Shown here piece by piece: positions 1 through 11,941 of a stretch of 64,000 nucleotides of DNA. Every line of letters starts with the position of its first letter. The first letter of the stretch is position 1. The stretch lies in contig OENT01000408.1 of assembly GCA_900239685.1 (NCBI GenBank), forward strand, positions 1-64,000, given 5' to 3'. The stretch comes from Rotaria macrura (Eukaryota > Rotifera > Eurotatoria > Philodinida > Philodinidae). The position numbers and the translations under genes are program-made. The notes below the pieces were generated by a model, which ran no database searches, was not told the DNA's origin, and saw only the letters and a program-made list of their open reading frames with translations.

Positions 1-360
1 AAATCATGTTATGACTTATCAGAGGGTTGCTCGACTTTCTCATGCATTCTCTCTTAAGGAGTGTGATTTCCCGGATACTGGTAGATGGAAAACCGTAGAA
101 CAACAGTTATACCTCTTTTCTATGCATGATACAATTAACGTTTATATAAATACTGCGATGTGTTAGTTAATTACCCTTTTGTGGATATAATAAGCTTGTC
201 TGAGCAGTGCATAACTCATTATGATGTCCATCATCAAATATCTTCATTTAAATCTCCTGAATCGTAATAGAATGTTCGAAATCACATAGAATCAGGTCGA
301 AAAAGTTTATCTAAGCGTAGCAATAAAAGAGTATGTAGAATACCAAGATTAATATGGTGT
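1..360. other. AT-rich spacer, no gene seen
   Basis: I see no supported exon, RNA gene or repeat in this stretch. It leads into the foldback repeat that begins near 440. Confidence 0.4.
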
Positions 361-439
361 TTGGAAAAAATATCGAGAGCTAATCTTTTTGATGGTGCTG
401 TAATGCCATCACAAGTTATATCAAAGACAAGACGAGAAA

Positions 440-710
440 AATCTTTATTCCTCTACACTGGAAACCAAAATGGTCCGATTACCGAAACTAAAAAGGTTCT
501 GAATTCGTTGCAAAAATTGGAACCTTTTTATATTTTTCAGGCAAAAGTACGAAACCCATGAAAAATATTCCTACACGTTTGGTAAGCCATTTTGATGGTT
601 TCGAATCAATGTACGAAATCCTTCAAAGGGTTCTAAATTTTGCAATGAATTGGAAATTCTTTTTTTCCAGCGTAGAAACTGTAATCGATGTGGGGATGAG
701 AAAAAATATT
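440..710. repeat. foldback (inverted-repeat) element
   Basis: Two arms are imperfect reverse complements. The left arm around 475-560 contains GAATTCGTTGCAAAAATTGG followed by AACCTTT. The right arm around 590-690 gives, on the reverse strand, CAATTCATTGCAAAATTTAG followed by AACCCTTT. As a result the two strands encode matching short peptides (NSLQKLEPF on plus, NSLQNLEPF on minus), which is an effect of the palindrome and not evidence for two genes. No transposase is present, so this is best read as a non-autonomous foldback element. The outer boundaries are approximate. Confidence 0.55.
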
Positions 711-3700
711 TATATACGTTCATCGGCACTTCTCGCAGATCAATAAAAGGATTCATAACATATATCACGTTCTTCAAGACTGAAATTCTTCAATATTTGA
801 ATAGAAAAAATCCAAATCAAACGATCAAATGAATTTTTCACATGAGCTGATGGAAGTAAAGAAGTGAAATTCTATATGACTATATGACAAACAATCCTTT
901 GATTACTTTTTGCTTTGAAACTTCATCTTTTTAAATTTACTTTGCGCTTTGAAAGAGCGAAGTTGGTTGGATTGACAAATTACTACTATAAGTGCTTGAT
1001 GAATAATACAAGAAGACACCAACGAGATATCGTTTTTCAATGTTTTTCTTCATCGCTGCCTTAAATTGGATATCTAAGGGTTATATGAATATAACTACCT
1101 TATCTATGTATTCTCAAACTTATCATAAAAGACGGTTTAGATTTGATTAGCTTGAGAGTCATATGATCTCTCTCATGAAGCGATATTCATGTAAGTGTAA
1201 GGATGACATAGAATCCAATTTGGAAAGTTTCTGATGGCATCAAAATGATTGTCAGATAAAAGATCAAGTCTAAAAATCGATTGAATCTGTTATCTAAGCG
1301 TGTTTTTCACTATTCGTTAATTAGGAATCAGTAAATTCATGAGAGCGTTTTGCATATTTTGTGACATCAAATATTTATTTACAGCCTTTTCTTGAAAAGA
1401 AGAACGTTTGCATGTTCGAAACGGCTTCTTCTTTGCATATCCTATTATTATAGCCAGAATTTGTTCCCTTCTCGACAATAGAAAAATTCTTACGTTTATC
1501 TTTATATTTTCTTTATTTTTATTAATAAATATAAAGATTATCTTAATCTTTATTTTTCAAATAGAAAGATTTCATTAATATTAATAAAATAAAATAAAGT
1601 AAAGAAAAATTAACACCCCTAAGTGCGACTACGGTTCGCTATGTTTCATCTAGTTAGTAGTCATAGATCCTATGTATTCAATCAACGCTCCCTTACATAT
1701 TAGCTTCTCTCTCGAATACCGTTTTCTTCTCTCGTTCACTTAGGTTATATAAATATTCGTCAATTTTTCAATGAACTCATTATCTGGCATACACTGATAT
1801 TTTCAGTGCGTTGAACACGCTGAAATCGATTGTAGTTATATTTTAAAAGACTAAAACGATATAAGGATCCAATATTGAATAAACCTAACATTTTTGCTTA
1901 GTTAACATCGTCAACTGAGCACATATGCTAAAGGATTCAATAAATGCCTAGAGAAAATATGTTTTCTTGTTTTCCGAGGATCTTAAGAAGAAAAATTTGC
2001 AACACTGAGAGAAAACAAATTTTTTCTTCTCCAAAAATAATTACAGTATACTTGGCAGTAACAATAGTCAAATGCTAGAAGGAACACGGTTAAATACAAC
2101 AAATAAAATCAAAATTAACATTGATCCAAAATTGCTCATTATATACTTATTGAAAAACGAAGGATTTATATCAATTTCGTATATGTATCTGTCGTATATC
2201 CAAGATTAATTGAAAACCGACCTCTTGTCTCTGTTTGCACAGTTTAACAAATAATTTTGCTCCATTCTGTTATTCCAAATCAAGGGGATAATCAAACTAT
2301 GCCTCGAACATATCATGTTCTCATGATAAAAAAGAAGTAAGACTCAAAAAGACAAAATGAAGAAGCAAAATAACTAAGTAAGTAAACTATTTCCAACACT
2401 GCGACGACATCTTCTCTTTACCTATGTTTCACTCTGAGAACGAAATCGAGAGCGTGAATAAAATAAAATCTCTTACTACTGCTTTGATTTACTGCCGAAT
2501 AAAAATTCTCCACCCAGTCGTTGAAACAAATCTAGAAAATATTTTAAACAACTTGTGACTTTCTCTCGAAAATGAATATCGTAAGACGATTCCAAAAGAA
2601 CCATTCGATAACAATATTTGCTGATAGATAAACCAGTAACGTTCGTCGGTGTGACTGAATTGAATCTCGACTGAATTCATTATGTTTATGCTGATTATTC
2701 TTAGCAAACACATATACGCTTGAGCCATCCGGAATGTATGGACATCGGTTGTTCTCCATAGGTGAAATATAGAAACGAAATAAATCAGAAAGTATGTTCT
2801 CCCAGCGTATTTCTTATTAGAGGTCAATTATCTTCAATATTTTCAGAACCTCAAATCGTTTTCTGTAGATTAGCTCAGCATACCCTCCAAAGTATTTTGT
2901 TCACTTAATGACATAGATTGCGTTTTTAATGTTTCAAATGATCACATCGAACACGAAACATATTCGTTCTGAATGTTTTATTTGTATTTAGTTTGTCATT
3001 TGAAAATTTTCCTTATTATGCTCATTTCACTGCAAACATAGTTATTGTATATTACTCCTTTTGATGACGTTATAGTTCATCGGACATACAAAAACATGTT
3101 GTTCTACATGTTTCAAGGCCAGTAAAGTATATAAATCACTGTTCTTACATCCATTCTTTTATGTTACGAAAAGCATTTTCATCACCTCTGAACAATTACA
3201 AATAAGAAAACATGGCAGCGCATTGCCTGTGTTAACGACAACGAAAAGAAGAAGATTGCAAAAAAGCGTAAAGGTTGTATTTTATGAAAAACCTTTGACG
3301 CTTTTATGATTGAACATAAAATTGATAGAGAAACTGTTGATTCCAATAAATAAATTATAATTTAGGGAAAATGGAGATGCACTCTTCTTTTTTTTTATCT
3401 CCTAGTCATTTATGTGTGAAATAACTGGTAGGAATAAAAATCTTTGCAGTGAATTTTTTTTATCACACGGAAGCATAAAATAGCACAATTTTTACGAACA
3501 TGGAACTTTCACATTGTTCTCTTTCTGGTTCGCATTGAAATAGGAAGGGACAAAAAAACTGGAAAAATCCAGTTGTACAGCACCGTACACAACAATTCTT
3601 TATATTTGGAATCAAGACTTTTCAATTTAAACTTTGTTTTGAATAATTTCTAGCTATGTTAAATTGAATCTTTGGATATTCCTTCTGGAAATCGAATAGA

Positions 3701-3713
3701 TTGTCATAAGCCA
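711..3713. other. AT-rich spacer, no convincing gene
   Basis: This is low-complexity AT-rich DNA with short A- and T-rich runs, for example near 1500-1610. A minus-strand open frame at 2489-2827 has no recognisable domain and is judged random. I saw no tRNA-like cloverleaf. Confidence 0.4.
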
Positions 3714-4010
3714 CCCAGGTTGAAGATTCCGGTCACTGGATAATGTAGAAACCGGCATTAAAGACCCGGAAAAATCGCTGGTCCCCACAGGAAATCACAG
3801 GAAATCAATGGAATATGGAAGCAGTATTCCGACCAGAAAATTCTCGGACTTCTTTCCGTCCAATTCCAACAGATCCTTTCGCTTTCCTGTGAGAACCGGC
3901 CAGGAATCATCGGGGAAAAGTACGAATTTTCCCGACCAGAATACTGCTTCCATGTTCCGTTGGTTTTCCGTGCATTCCTGTAGTTTTCCGTCGTACTTCT
4001 TCAACTTGGG
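3714..4010. mobile_element. palindromic MITE, CCCAGGTTGAAG ends
   Basis: The left end reads CCCAGGTTGAAGA, and the right end reads TCTTCAACTTGGG, its reverse complement with one mismatch. The dinucleotide CA follows the right end and precedes the left end. Internally, ATGGAAGCAGTATTC near 3814-3832 reappears inverted near 3938-3955, so much of the 297-bp element can fold back on itself. It has no coding capacity. The end sequence resembles that of the elements at 15027 and 24340, suggesting a related superfamily mobilised in trans. Overlapping open frames on both strands follow from the palindrome. Confidence 0.7.
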
Positions 4011-5640
4011 CATCTATCTGATGATCGTCATAGATTACGCGAAATCGATTATGGTAGCTGAAAACTCACATAGACCCTCCATTCTTATCGATAGCATATC
4101 ATATAATCTTTGTAGTACCTTTCAAATTATTCTCTTATATGTATTCCACTACTAATGCCGATATAAGCAGACTAAGGCAAAGTGCTTGCTATCTTATTAT
4201 AGGGATTACAATCAATTCTCAGTGCGAAAAATAAACAATGACACTAATTGTCTGAAGAAGAATAGTCTTTCGACGTACAATCGATGCCACACATTACTTC
4301 AAGCGATTATCTTCGAATAAATCGACCCAGCACCCGCCAACAATTATAGAAAAAGCCAGTGCTCAAACTGATTAGTGACTCTACTTACAAAAATTATACA
4401 TTTCTTGATCTTCCGCTATGATCAAAAGAAGGGCAACAGTACCGTAGAATATTCTCCAACATTCTCATGACTATTACATATGAGAACATAATAAAAAATA
4501 AAATCCAAAAATTATTTGCTATATAAGGTGTAGTAATGAAGAATCATGAAACCAATAGGAATTTTTTCATGTCCTTATAAAACATCGGCACAGAGAACAT
4601 GAAAGTTTTCTTATCTAGACGCTAGGTACTATCAACTCTGTTGACATATTACTTTCCATTATGATAAAATGATAACATAAATGTCAATAAACTGACGATT
4701 GTATTGACATTTTACCATGCCATAAAAGGATACCTTCCTTATCTTTAAATCTACCTTTTTCAAACATACAACTGCCAGTGCCTCCCTGCGTTTCGTATTA
4801 AAATAATCGTTATTTTATGAAAGAGAAAAACAATTTGCTTGTTGATATTCTTCTTCGAATTTCCACTTCCTTTGACCAGATGATGAAATCCTTTAATAAC
4901 TTGCTTACTCACTTCGATGTAAAATTCCTTGTTGCACGATTAAAGAAAAAGCATCGCGATGGGCATATGTAGAAGAATCTGACATGTGGGTGTGAGGGTG
5001 AGGATGAGTTCAGCATGCCAAGATCGCAATTTCGATCTTGCTAAAGGACTCTTCAGTTGGCTTTAAGTCTATCGATATTCGTTCGAATTAATTCTAAACA
5101 AATTAGAAAAGAAAAATACATCGTGTTTATCTGTGCTATGGAAGTATTACTGGAAATATGAAGAAAATAAAGAATGAAAAAAGTAATTTATAAATAAGTA
5201 TTTCGCGATTTCTGAAAATACGCTATTTAAGTATGAATTATATCGTAGTATCAATACAGAAATCATTTTTAGAAGTGTAGAATTATTCTTTTTCATTCTT
5301 TCTATGTAGAATTAAAAACTTTACAAAAGTAAACATAACAACAGAGTTTTACTTTATAGTTCAGTGTTGTGTCGGTTGCTTGGTATGCGCTTTTGTTTTC
5401 GAGGAATAGCACGGGTGAGATTGAGGGTGAGTATTAGTACATTAAGATTGAACTACTAGCTAGATTTGGGCCTTTCTCAACGGTGTGAGGATCTGCGTAA
5501 AAGTACAGCTAGTGTAATCATGAATGCGTTCTTGCTACAGGACACTTCAGACGGTTTTTAGTGACGAACTAGTCGAGATGATCAACAGAAGATCACAAAC
5601 ATAGTACATCACTTAATTCTTTCGAAGTATTCACAAGGAA
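4011..5640. other. spacer with isolated G-rich tracts
   Basis: No gene is seen. Two short telomere-like tracts occur at about 4985-5005 (TGTGGGTGTGAGGGTGAGG) and 5411-5430 (ACGGGTGAGATTGAGGGTGAG split by AT). The remainder is ordinary AT-rich spacer. Confidence 0.4.
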
Positions 5641-5641
5641 T

Positions 5642-5731
5642 GGGTATGCGTGTGGGTTTCTAAATGCAAATAGCACTAACACCCACTCCCACACCGGCAC
5701 ACGCATTCTCCCACACCCACACCCACACCCT
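5642..5731. repeat. paired telomere-like tract (G side then C side)
   Basis: A G-rich tract at 5642-5658 (GGGTATGCGTGTGGGTTT) is followed about 20 bp later by a C-rich tract at 5679-5731 that contains three consecutive CCCACA-type units. The two sides are oppositely oriented, so the unit can form a hairpin. The core unit CCCACA/TGTGGG matches the repeat I recall for bdelloid telomeres. Confidence 0.6.
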
Positions 5732-6072
5732 ACCTATGCATTTATGTTTTTTGCAAGAAGTTTGATAGAAAATTTTCTGAAACGTGGTTGAAAATAGATC
5801 ATCAAGTTTTATTTTTATCTTTTTCTAGCACAATCCATTGATAGGTTATGCAATACATATCGACGCGGTACAAGTGGTTTTTATTGTTTTTGTAAATCGA
5901 AATGCAATACTGCAAACGTTTCAAGCTACTATGTAGACTTTTCTTTGATTAGCCCATTTGAAATCGATCTTGTGTGATAGCACTTGTCTTCCTTAACGAA
6001 TTGTATACCTAACTGTTCATTCCACGATATAAATATTCTACAGTCAAAATCGATAAACTTGAAAGATATAAA

Positions 6073-6409
6073 CTCAGGTGAATAAATCTGATAACGGAAC
6101 CTATCGAATCTGATCGGATCCGATCATTCGATAAAATCTGATAGAGTTCCGGGAAATGAATCCATAAACGGATCCGACGGGAAAACCTATTTAATTAATT
6201 AAGCAGCAACAACTAATTAGTAGCAATTCTAGAGATCAGTCAGAACGGGACGTTGGATTCTTTTGAGTTCCTGTTGTAGGATCCTATCGGATCTCAACAC
6301 TCCAGGTCGTTGATCGATTCATTTCCCTGATTCCGATAGGATTTCGTCGGATTGACGAAAATTCATATAAAATCCGACTCGGTCCTATTGTCGGATTACA
6401 TGTTCTGGG
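6073..6409. mobile_element. MITE rich in CGGATCCGAT, copy 1
   Basis: This 337-bp GC-richer island carries many inverted and direct GGATCCGAT/ATCGGATC words. Its left end CTCAGGTGAATAAATC closely matches the reverse complement of the right end of the element at 18623-18959 (CCCAGGTGAATGAATC). Both copies have the same approximate length. There is no open reading frame. The right boundary (TTCTGGG) is degenerate. Confidence 0.55.
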
Positions 6410-6898
6410 AACTTATTTATTTGTAAATCATGAATGACAGGCTGCCTTTAAGTTTGTAGACCGCTCGGAACCAAACACCAGAGAAATTCGATTCGTACAA
6501 AGTGCATCGTACGAAATGATTTCATAGCAATAAGTGCGCATGTAAGCATAAGCGAAATAAACCGTGTGAATTGAAAGAATTCATTTCGAATCTTCATCAT
6601 ACAAAACGTTTCCTGGAAAATCACTAGACTAAACGAATTAAATCAATACAAAACAGCGATCATGTTAGATAATAGTTATTGTCTTTTTATTCACGTCTTT
6701 TTTTCTCTTTACTCTCAAATTCAAGATCATTGTTCTTAATTTCGAAAATCATTTCGTGGCAATACAGAGTTAACGTGAAGTATCTCGTGGAAAATTCTGA
6801 TTTCGTTTCATTTTCACACATTGTTAAAGTCAATCCTTTTCAAGAAGCTCTCGATTCGAGAGCATACGTGTACTCTCTAAAAAAGAACCTTATCCCAT

Positions 6899-7040
6899 AA
6901 AACCCGGAGAGGGTTTTCGAGTTTGTTACTACCTGAAACCCTTAAAGGGTTTCAGAGACACAGTTTCCGAGACTTCGGAAACTAACACAGGAAGTAAAAA
7001 TTTAGTTCGCATACCAACCTCGGAAACAGATTAAAGGTTT
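6899..7040. repeat. short repeat rich in GGTTT and GGAAAC
   Basis: The stretch has several nested inverted words: ACCCGGAGAGGGTTTT, AACCCTTAAAGGGTTT and TTTCCGAGACTTCGGAAA. The same vocabulary (GGAAACC, GACTTCGGAAAC) is found at 10848-11250, so this is likely a truncated relative of that element. The open frame ending at 6900 has no recognisable domain. Confidence 0.4.
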
Positions 7041-8661
7041 CCGACGTTGCATTGTTCCCAATCTGAAATGAGAACCACAGGATCGCTATAAATCAGATCG
7101 ATCGTTCTGCACACCGGACCCTGCCAGAGAAGATAATAAAGATGCAGCCAAGTTACTTTATCCTGGATGAATACTAGGATAATTGCTGGAACGTAGCAGC
7201 ACTCAGTCTGGAAATTTTTACCTAAGTTTTTCCAATGATTTCCACCGACTCTTGCCGTAAAACACAGCAAGTTGGTCAAATTCATTACAAAAACTTGGCA
7301 AAGCTGTCGGCATGAGTACTACTTAGAATTAGCCATCGATTTCACGTGCTTTTCTAAAGTATAAGATCACTCTACAACATTTTTTCTACCAGTTCCTGCA
7401 ACATCTGGTTCATGAAACCACCGACTTGGAATGTTGAATCTAAATAGAAATGAAACAATCGATAAGCTTTGAACTTTCAAAATCGAACTCACCATTATTA
7501 ATTCGTCATTATATATAGAGTCTAAGACAGAAATGAAAAAACTAACGATTTTCTCTTCGACTCATATGACCCTTCACTTCATGAGACAGAAGCATATAGT
7601 GCAAATACTGGTATAGATATAACCGATGCCATTATTCATACCATGAAAAGTAACACGTTTTTTCCCACAATATCAAATACACAATAGACTTTTTAAGGAT
7701 TCTTTTAACTCAGCACATCATTCAATAGTAACTCACAAAAACGTAAATCATCTACATCGGCCCAAACTTCCATTATTACACTATTCTGCCGCCATAAATG
7801 CTACGCCTTTATAAGATAATACTATTTGCTCAACGAACCGATTACAAAACCCGATTACCAAGAACTTTTATTTTAACACAAAAAAATCGCTCATTCGACA
7901 AGTTGCGTTTTTGACCATGAGAAATATAAATTCAGAAAATGATAATGGCTTCGAATTTCTTGGCCCCGATAACCTATTTCAAAATTCGATTAAAATGGAG
8001 AAAGGAGCTAAGATAAAAAATCTTACTTTTCAGCACTTAAATTTCCGATTGTCTCGTTTTGTGGCCAATGGAAGCTCGGATCGAGGAATTAATAACGGAT
8101 ATGAATTTCTTCCCCTTAAGTGGTTATATTATTTTGATCACAAGGCGGAAAGGTCAGAGAATAAGGTACCATTTGATGTGTTTTCGTGATCATCAGACAT
8201 ATCGCTTGGTGGTGTTTGTTTCAGCATGTGTGCCAGAGGAGGTGATTTTGATGTGTTTTCAGTATGCTTTTTTTTATATCTATTTTATTGTGCCATGAAT
8301 ATGTGGTTCACAAGATATATGATAAAAAGAGACAAAGAGAAGAAATAAGAAACAATGATTAAAAAAAATATCAGGTTGAGTATCACACTTCGATCAATTC
8401 ATGGTAATACACTTCGGGGTAAGAGGTAGCCATGAGAAAAAAAGAAAAAGGCAAAAACAATAAGAAGAAGAAAGTGAACATGTTAAAATGCGACAGGTGG
8501 ATTTACAACAGTTGTATCATTACTGAGGGATCCTGAAGATAACGCTATTAATTCATTTGCAGAGATCAGGATTGATTAATGGTAGAGAATGTTGGAATAG
8601 TATCCGCTTAGGGTTATTTTATTATGTTTGCATTCTATGATCCGTCCAAGAAGTTAAAAAT
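7041..8661. other. spacer with unsupported open frames
   Basis: A plus-strand frame at 7911-8189 (92 codons) starts with ATG but shows no recognisable motif and no clear splice partners. A purine-rich A/G tract lies at about 8433-8480. I see no gene I can defend. Confidence 0.35.
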
Positions 8662-9189
8662 TCAACTGTTCTCATCTGATAACAGAATATATTTATATAT
8701 GAAAGAGTTTATCATGTTTTTTGATTTCTTAAAGCATTCATGTTGCTTAGTATGTACTACATCAAAGTCCATCCAATCAATGAGACCGTGTTTCCCCTGT
8801 TCCTCTAGACGATATGGGAAAATACTGTTTTTACAAAATCCCATTGATTTTACCCACTTATTATCGGGAGAAGTTACGGTAAGATACGTATTCCATGATT
8901 GCTGAAAAGATAGAGCTTCAGTCGAGGTAAGTAGATGCTGCACTAATCGATGCCAATATATAAATAGATAATCATAGAGTGATTTATCTCTAGCAAGGAT
9001 TAAGGTCGTTATGTCGTCCCATAGATGTAGGTTATATACGATGCGAGTTCCGTTCCAGAACATATGTTCAATACGCCCCATGTAATCGAAAAACGCATTT
9101 TCGACGCGGATAAATGCATTATTGTTGCAAACAGCGACATTCTGACGCGTTTTTATGGCACAGGATTCTGACAACAGTGCTAAACGCAT
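8662..9189 (-). CDS. hypothetical protein, 175 codons, unrecognised
   Basis: This is one of the longer uninterrupted frames in the left third, starting with ATG and encoding 175 residues. I do not recognise a domain. The composition is balanced and protein-like, with several Trp residues (for example the HLWDDITTLI and IYWHRLVQHLL segments) and no low-complexity runs. There is no signal peptide. The flanks carry ACGCGTTTTTA-type words that hint at a repeat, so it could be a fragment of a transposable element or a chance frame. It lies downstream of the ORF1-like remnant on the same strand, but I see no reverse-transcriptase motif in it. Confidence 0.3.
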   Translation of the reverse strand: MRLALLSESCAIKTRQNVAVCNNNAFIRVENAFFDYMGRIEHMFWNGTRIVYNLHLWDDITTLILARDKSLYDYLFIYWHRLVQHLLTSTEALSFQQSWNTYLTVTSPDNKWVKSMGFCKNSIFPYRLEEQGKHGLIDWMDFDVVHTKQHECFKKSKNMINSFIYKYILLSDENS

Positions 9190-9429
9190 CCAGCACTTGT
9201 CATCTAAACGCGCTCAGAAGGATTTTGGTCGTACATAACTACTAATCAAAATAAATTTGTATACACCCGTCTAAATGCTAGTTTGTAACGCGTTTGTAAT
9301 CGTTCTAGAAAAGCAATAGTTATTTATGCGGGACGGAAATCCCTAACTCGCATAGATACGTCTCAAGAACTCATGTACAAATCGGATTGCATGAAATTAT
9401 GTCGCATTATACTTTGAACATTGTGTCAG

Positions 9430-10060
9430 GATTGAAAACACCTAGTCGTCTTCGAGTAAAAGCATCTTCTATTAAGATGCTTCGGTAATATTAAAGTAAT
9501 TCTTGTATCTAGAACCACATCTAGAATATGTTTAATATCACATAAGTATATGAGAAAATCAATATCACGAGTAATACACTGTAAATCTCCACCAGAATGT
9601 ATATACCATCAGTCAAATCCAAAATTTTCATTGTGTTTCGGGTTCATACTTTTAAATTCATCAACAATTAACTTGAATAATTCTTTAATGATAATTGCAC
9701 CAGTTTTCGATCATTTACCTTCGGATAACATACAATTTTAATAGCCGGAAATGACTGGTCAATTGCATAGGTAATGGCATTATTTGTAATGTCAAATTTA
9801 AAATTTCCTTCAGCATTTATCGTTGTTTCACATTGTTTACTATTCGATTGGATGTTTACACTATCCATTCTTTGAAAAGATAGAAACCTATTGGTTGAAT
9901 TCATCGCTGTGTAAGAAGAATCAATAATTGTTCGAGGTTTTCGTTGAATTGATCTAGATCTTTTCGCTGTTCCATGACCATTAAAATGAAGATCATTATC
10001 ATTATCACTCGTGGTTCTACCACGTTTTCACCTTGTTCACTAACACATGGGGACGATGTT
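9430..10060 (-). pseudogene. decayed retroelement ORF1-like fragment
   Basis: Read on the minus strand, three frames chain into one protein-like stretch. A basic linker (RSRSIQRKPRTI) is followed by ITNNAITYAIDQSFPAIKI, then IIIKELFKLIVDEFKSMNPK, then GGDLQCITRDIDFLIYLCD. From memory this order (an A..YA....PPIKIEC..K motif, then IKELFKLI..DF..LNP, then a GDLQ..T.D...YLC motif) is typical of ORF1-like or gag-like proteins of retroelements abundant in bdelloid genomes. It is broken by a frameshift at an A-run near 9700, a stop after the FGFD segment near 9610, and a further frame change near 10010. I see no start codon or downstream reverse transcriptase, so it is a dead fragment. Assignment rests on pattern memory only. 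Confidence 0.45.
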
Positions 10061-10076
10061 AAAGCATAATCTTCAT

Positions 10077-10313
10077 TTAATTTTTATAATTCATTATGTC
10101 ACCACCCCAATGATTCTCTCTTATGGGGTTATTAGAAGGAGACAGACATTTCATACTTTTGCCCTGATTAGACATAGTTATCGGAACGATATTTATTGTT
10201 CCATGATAGTTGTTTATTGATAACAATGAGCTAATATCTGTCACGTGATCACACGTGCATCCACGTATATGTGAACTACCGTGACAATAGAAGAGAATCG
10301 ATAAGAAAAACAC
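10077..10313 (-). CDS. possible small frame, 78 codons, unrecognised
   Basis: An ATG-initiated minus-strand frame begins with a hydrophobic segment (MFFLSILFYC) that could be a short signal sequence, followed by a polar region with two Cys. It lies just upstream of the ORF1-like remnant. No family is recognised and it may be a chance frame. Confidence 0.2.
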   Translation of the reverse strand: MFFLSILFYCHGSSHIRGCTCDHVTDISSLLSINNYHGTINIVPITMSNQGKSMKCLSPSNNPIRENHWGGDIMNYKN

Positions 10314-10847
10314 GTCTTATCCGTATATGTAGAGAAGCAGAAATGATTTCAGTATGCTTCAGTCGTATTAATTCGCAGTAATCAGACAGTTATATTTATA
10401 AGTCCAGTGCAGAATTTTTTCAGTCCGAACCGGTATAAGTCTTAAAGACTCTCATGGCCGGATAGAGTTTCCGTCGTTTTGAAATTGAACGTATGAAGAC
10501 AGAATCACATAAGTGTTTCGCTATAAATATTTATGTGTCCAAAATCTTAATTTATCTTTTATCATGAATAATCCAAAATTGACTCTTCTTATGAATTTCA
10601 GAATTGAATTATATGATTTCAAAAGTATAGGGTCTTTTCAGAGTTCGAAAAAGGGATGAATAAGCAAGAGACCCATAATTAAGCTAGTTATAAAAACTAA
10701 AATGCAAATTCAATTGAACTAATGATACCATAAAATGGTCGGAAATGAAGATTTGGAAAGAAAACTTGAACACCTAAAACGTGCTTCTGAGATATTTTGC
10801 ACACTTATTATGGGCTGTTTTGTGAAACATTCAAGTGTTTTATAACC
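10314..10847. other. AT-rich spacer, nothing recognised
   Basis: No exon, RNA or repeat that I can support lies between the small minus-strand frame and the GGTTTCC-rich element. Confidence 0.4.
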
Positions 10848-11250
10848 CTTTGCGAACCTTTGACAGATTCAAGAACCCATGGAAACCGATTTCGGTATTC
10901 CAGTATAATTTTTCGACACTCAGTACGCTCGGGAACCTTTTAGGTTTCCGATGAAAGACTTCGGAAACCGGGAAGGCATTTTCCCAAACCCATTCGGATA
11001 CCAGCTCAGTTTTTGTGGTAATATTGGTTTCCAACAGTACCCTAACTGTTTCCAAGGACAAAGTTTGGTTTCCGACATTAAGAAAAATGTATTCCAGAAA
11101 ACCTCAAAGGCATTGAATTCGGTATTGTCGGGAACCCCGGGGTTTCCAATGTCTCGGAAACCTAAAAGGTATATTTGACAACGTTTGAAAATCTCCCAAA
11201 CCCTCCCGCAAACCTTTCCAGGTTTCTGAAAGGTTTTCACAACCGGTTTG
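10848..11250. mobile_element. non-autonomous element rich in GGTTTCC/GGAAACC
   Basis: This GC-richer block of about 400 bp is full of GGTTTCC and its complement. Its ends are imperfect inverted repeats: AACCCTTTGCGAACCTTTG on the left against AACCGGTTGTGAAAACCTTT read inward from the right. Internal palindromes such as GGAACCTTTTAGGTTTCC are frequent. Open frames on both strands across this block are by-products of the repeat structure. No transposase is present. The shorter stretch at 6899-7040 shares its words. Confidence 0.5.
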
Positions 11251-11941
11251 GGTTCTTTAGGAAACGGACTTTTTTTTCACAGTACCACCGATCACCCCGA
11301 TTCGGAAGAGAATTTTTATTACGAGCGAAATTTTACGTTTCTGTTGAAAAATTCTGATCCGTGGAAAGTTTCACTCGGAATCCTGAACTACGTGTTTCAT
11401 ATGTGGTTAGATAGAGTGAATCGCGAGCTATCCAAATATATATTCAATGTTTAGTTTTGATTGAGAGAGTGATGAAGGAGAAAATGCTTTCACAAAGTTC
11501 AAGCCCTTCTATTTCGACAACTATCTTTTCAAAAGGCCGAATAACATATTTTGCCCATTTTGATCTGACAATATATTCAAACCCTAATACATTGATACCG
11601 AAATGATCAGCTCATCGAGCTCTATAAACTCCGAAGGTTTCAGTAGATTCGGAGAAAGTCATCTATAAAGTGTTACTTCTCCCATGGATTTACCCTGTCC
11701 ATGCATTTTTTTCTATATTTGCCCCGATTTGTGTATGTTGGAAAAAAACATAAAAGTGACATTAATATGATCCATGAGACTCATGGCGGGATCTATATGT
11801 AGTAGTTTATCGAACCCTTCGTTCTGTTGTTCTTATTTCCCAGGGGAAAAAATCAATATATGTTTTAGTAAGCGAGAAGGTATAAAAATGATTAACCGGC
11901 TCAAAATATCGTTGATTTTATTTTTTCAAACTTGACTAACA
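11251..11941. other. upstream spacer of the PARP-like gene
   Basis: No additional exon is recognised. The 5' untranslated region and promoter of the gene starting at 11942 presumably lie here, but I see no diagnostic motif. Confidence 0.3.

Noticed and set aside
7911..8298. Possible plus-strand gene of 92 codons
   Set aside because: There is an ATG start but no family, no signal peptide and no splice partners; treated as spacer.
10840..11357. Four overlapping open frames on both strands
   Set aside because: They lie in the GGTTTCC-rich palindromic element; translations are by-products of the inverted repeats and show no domain.
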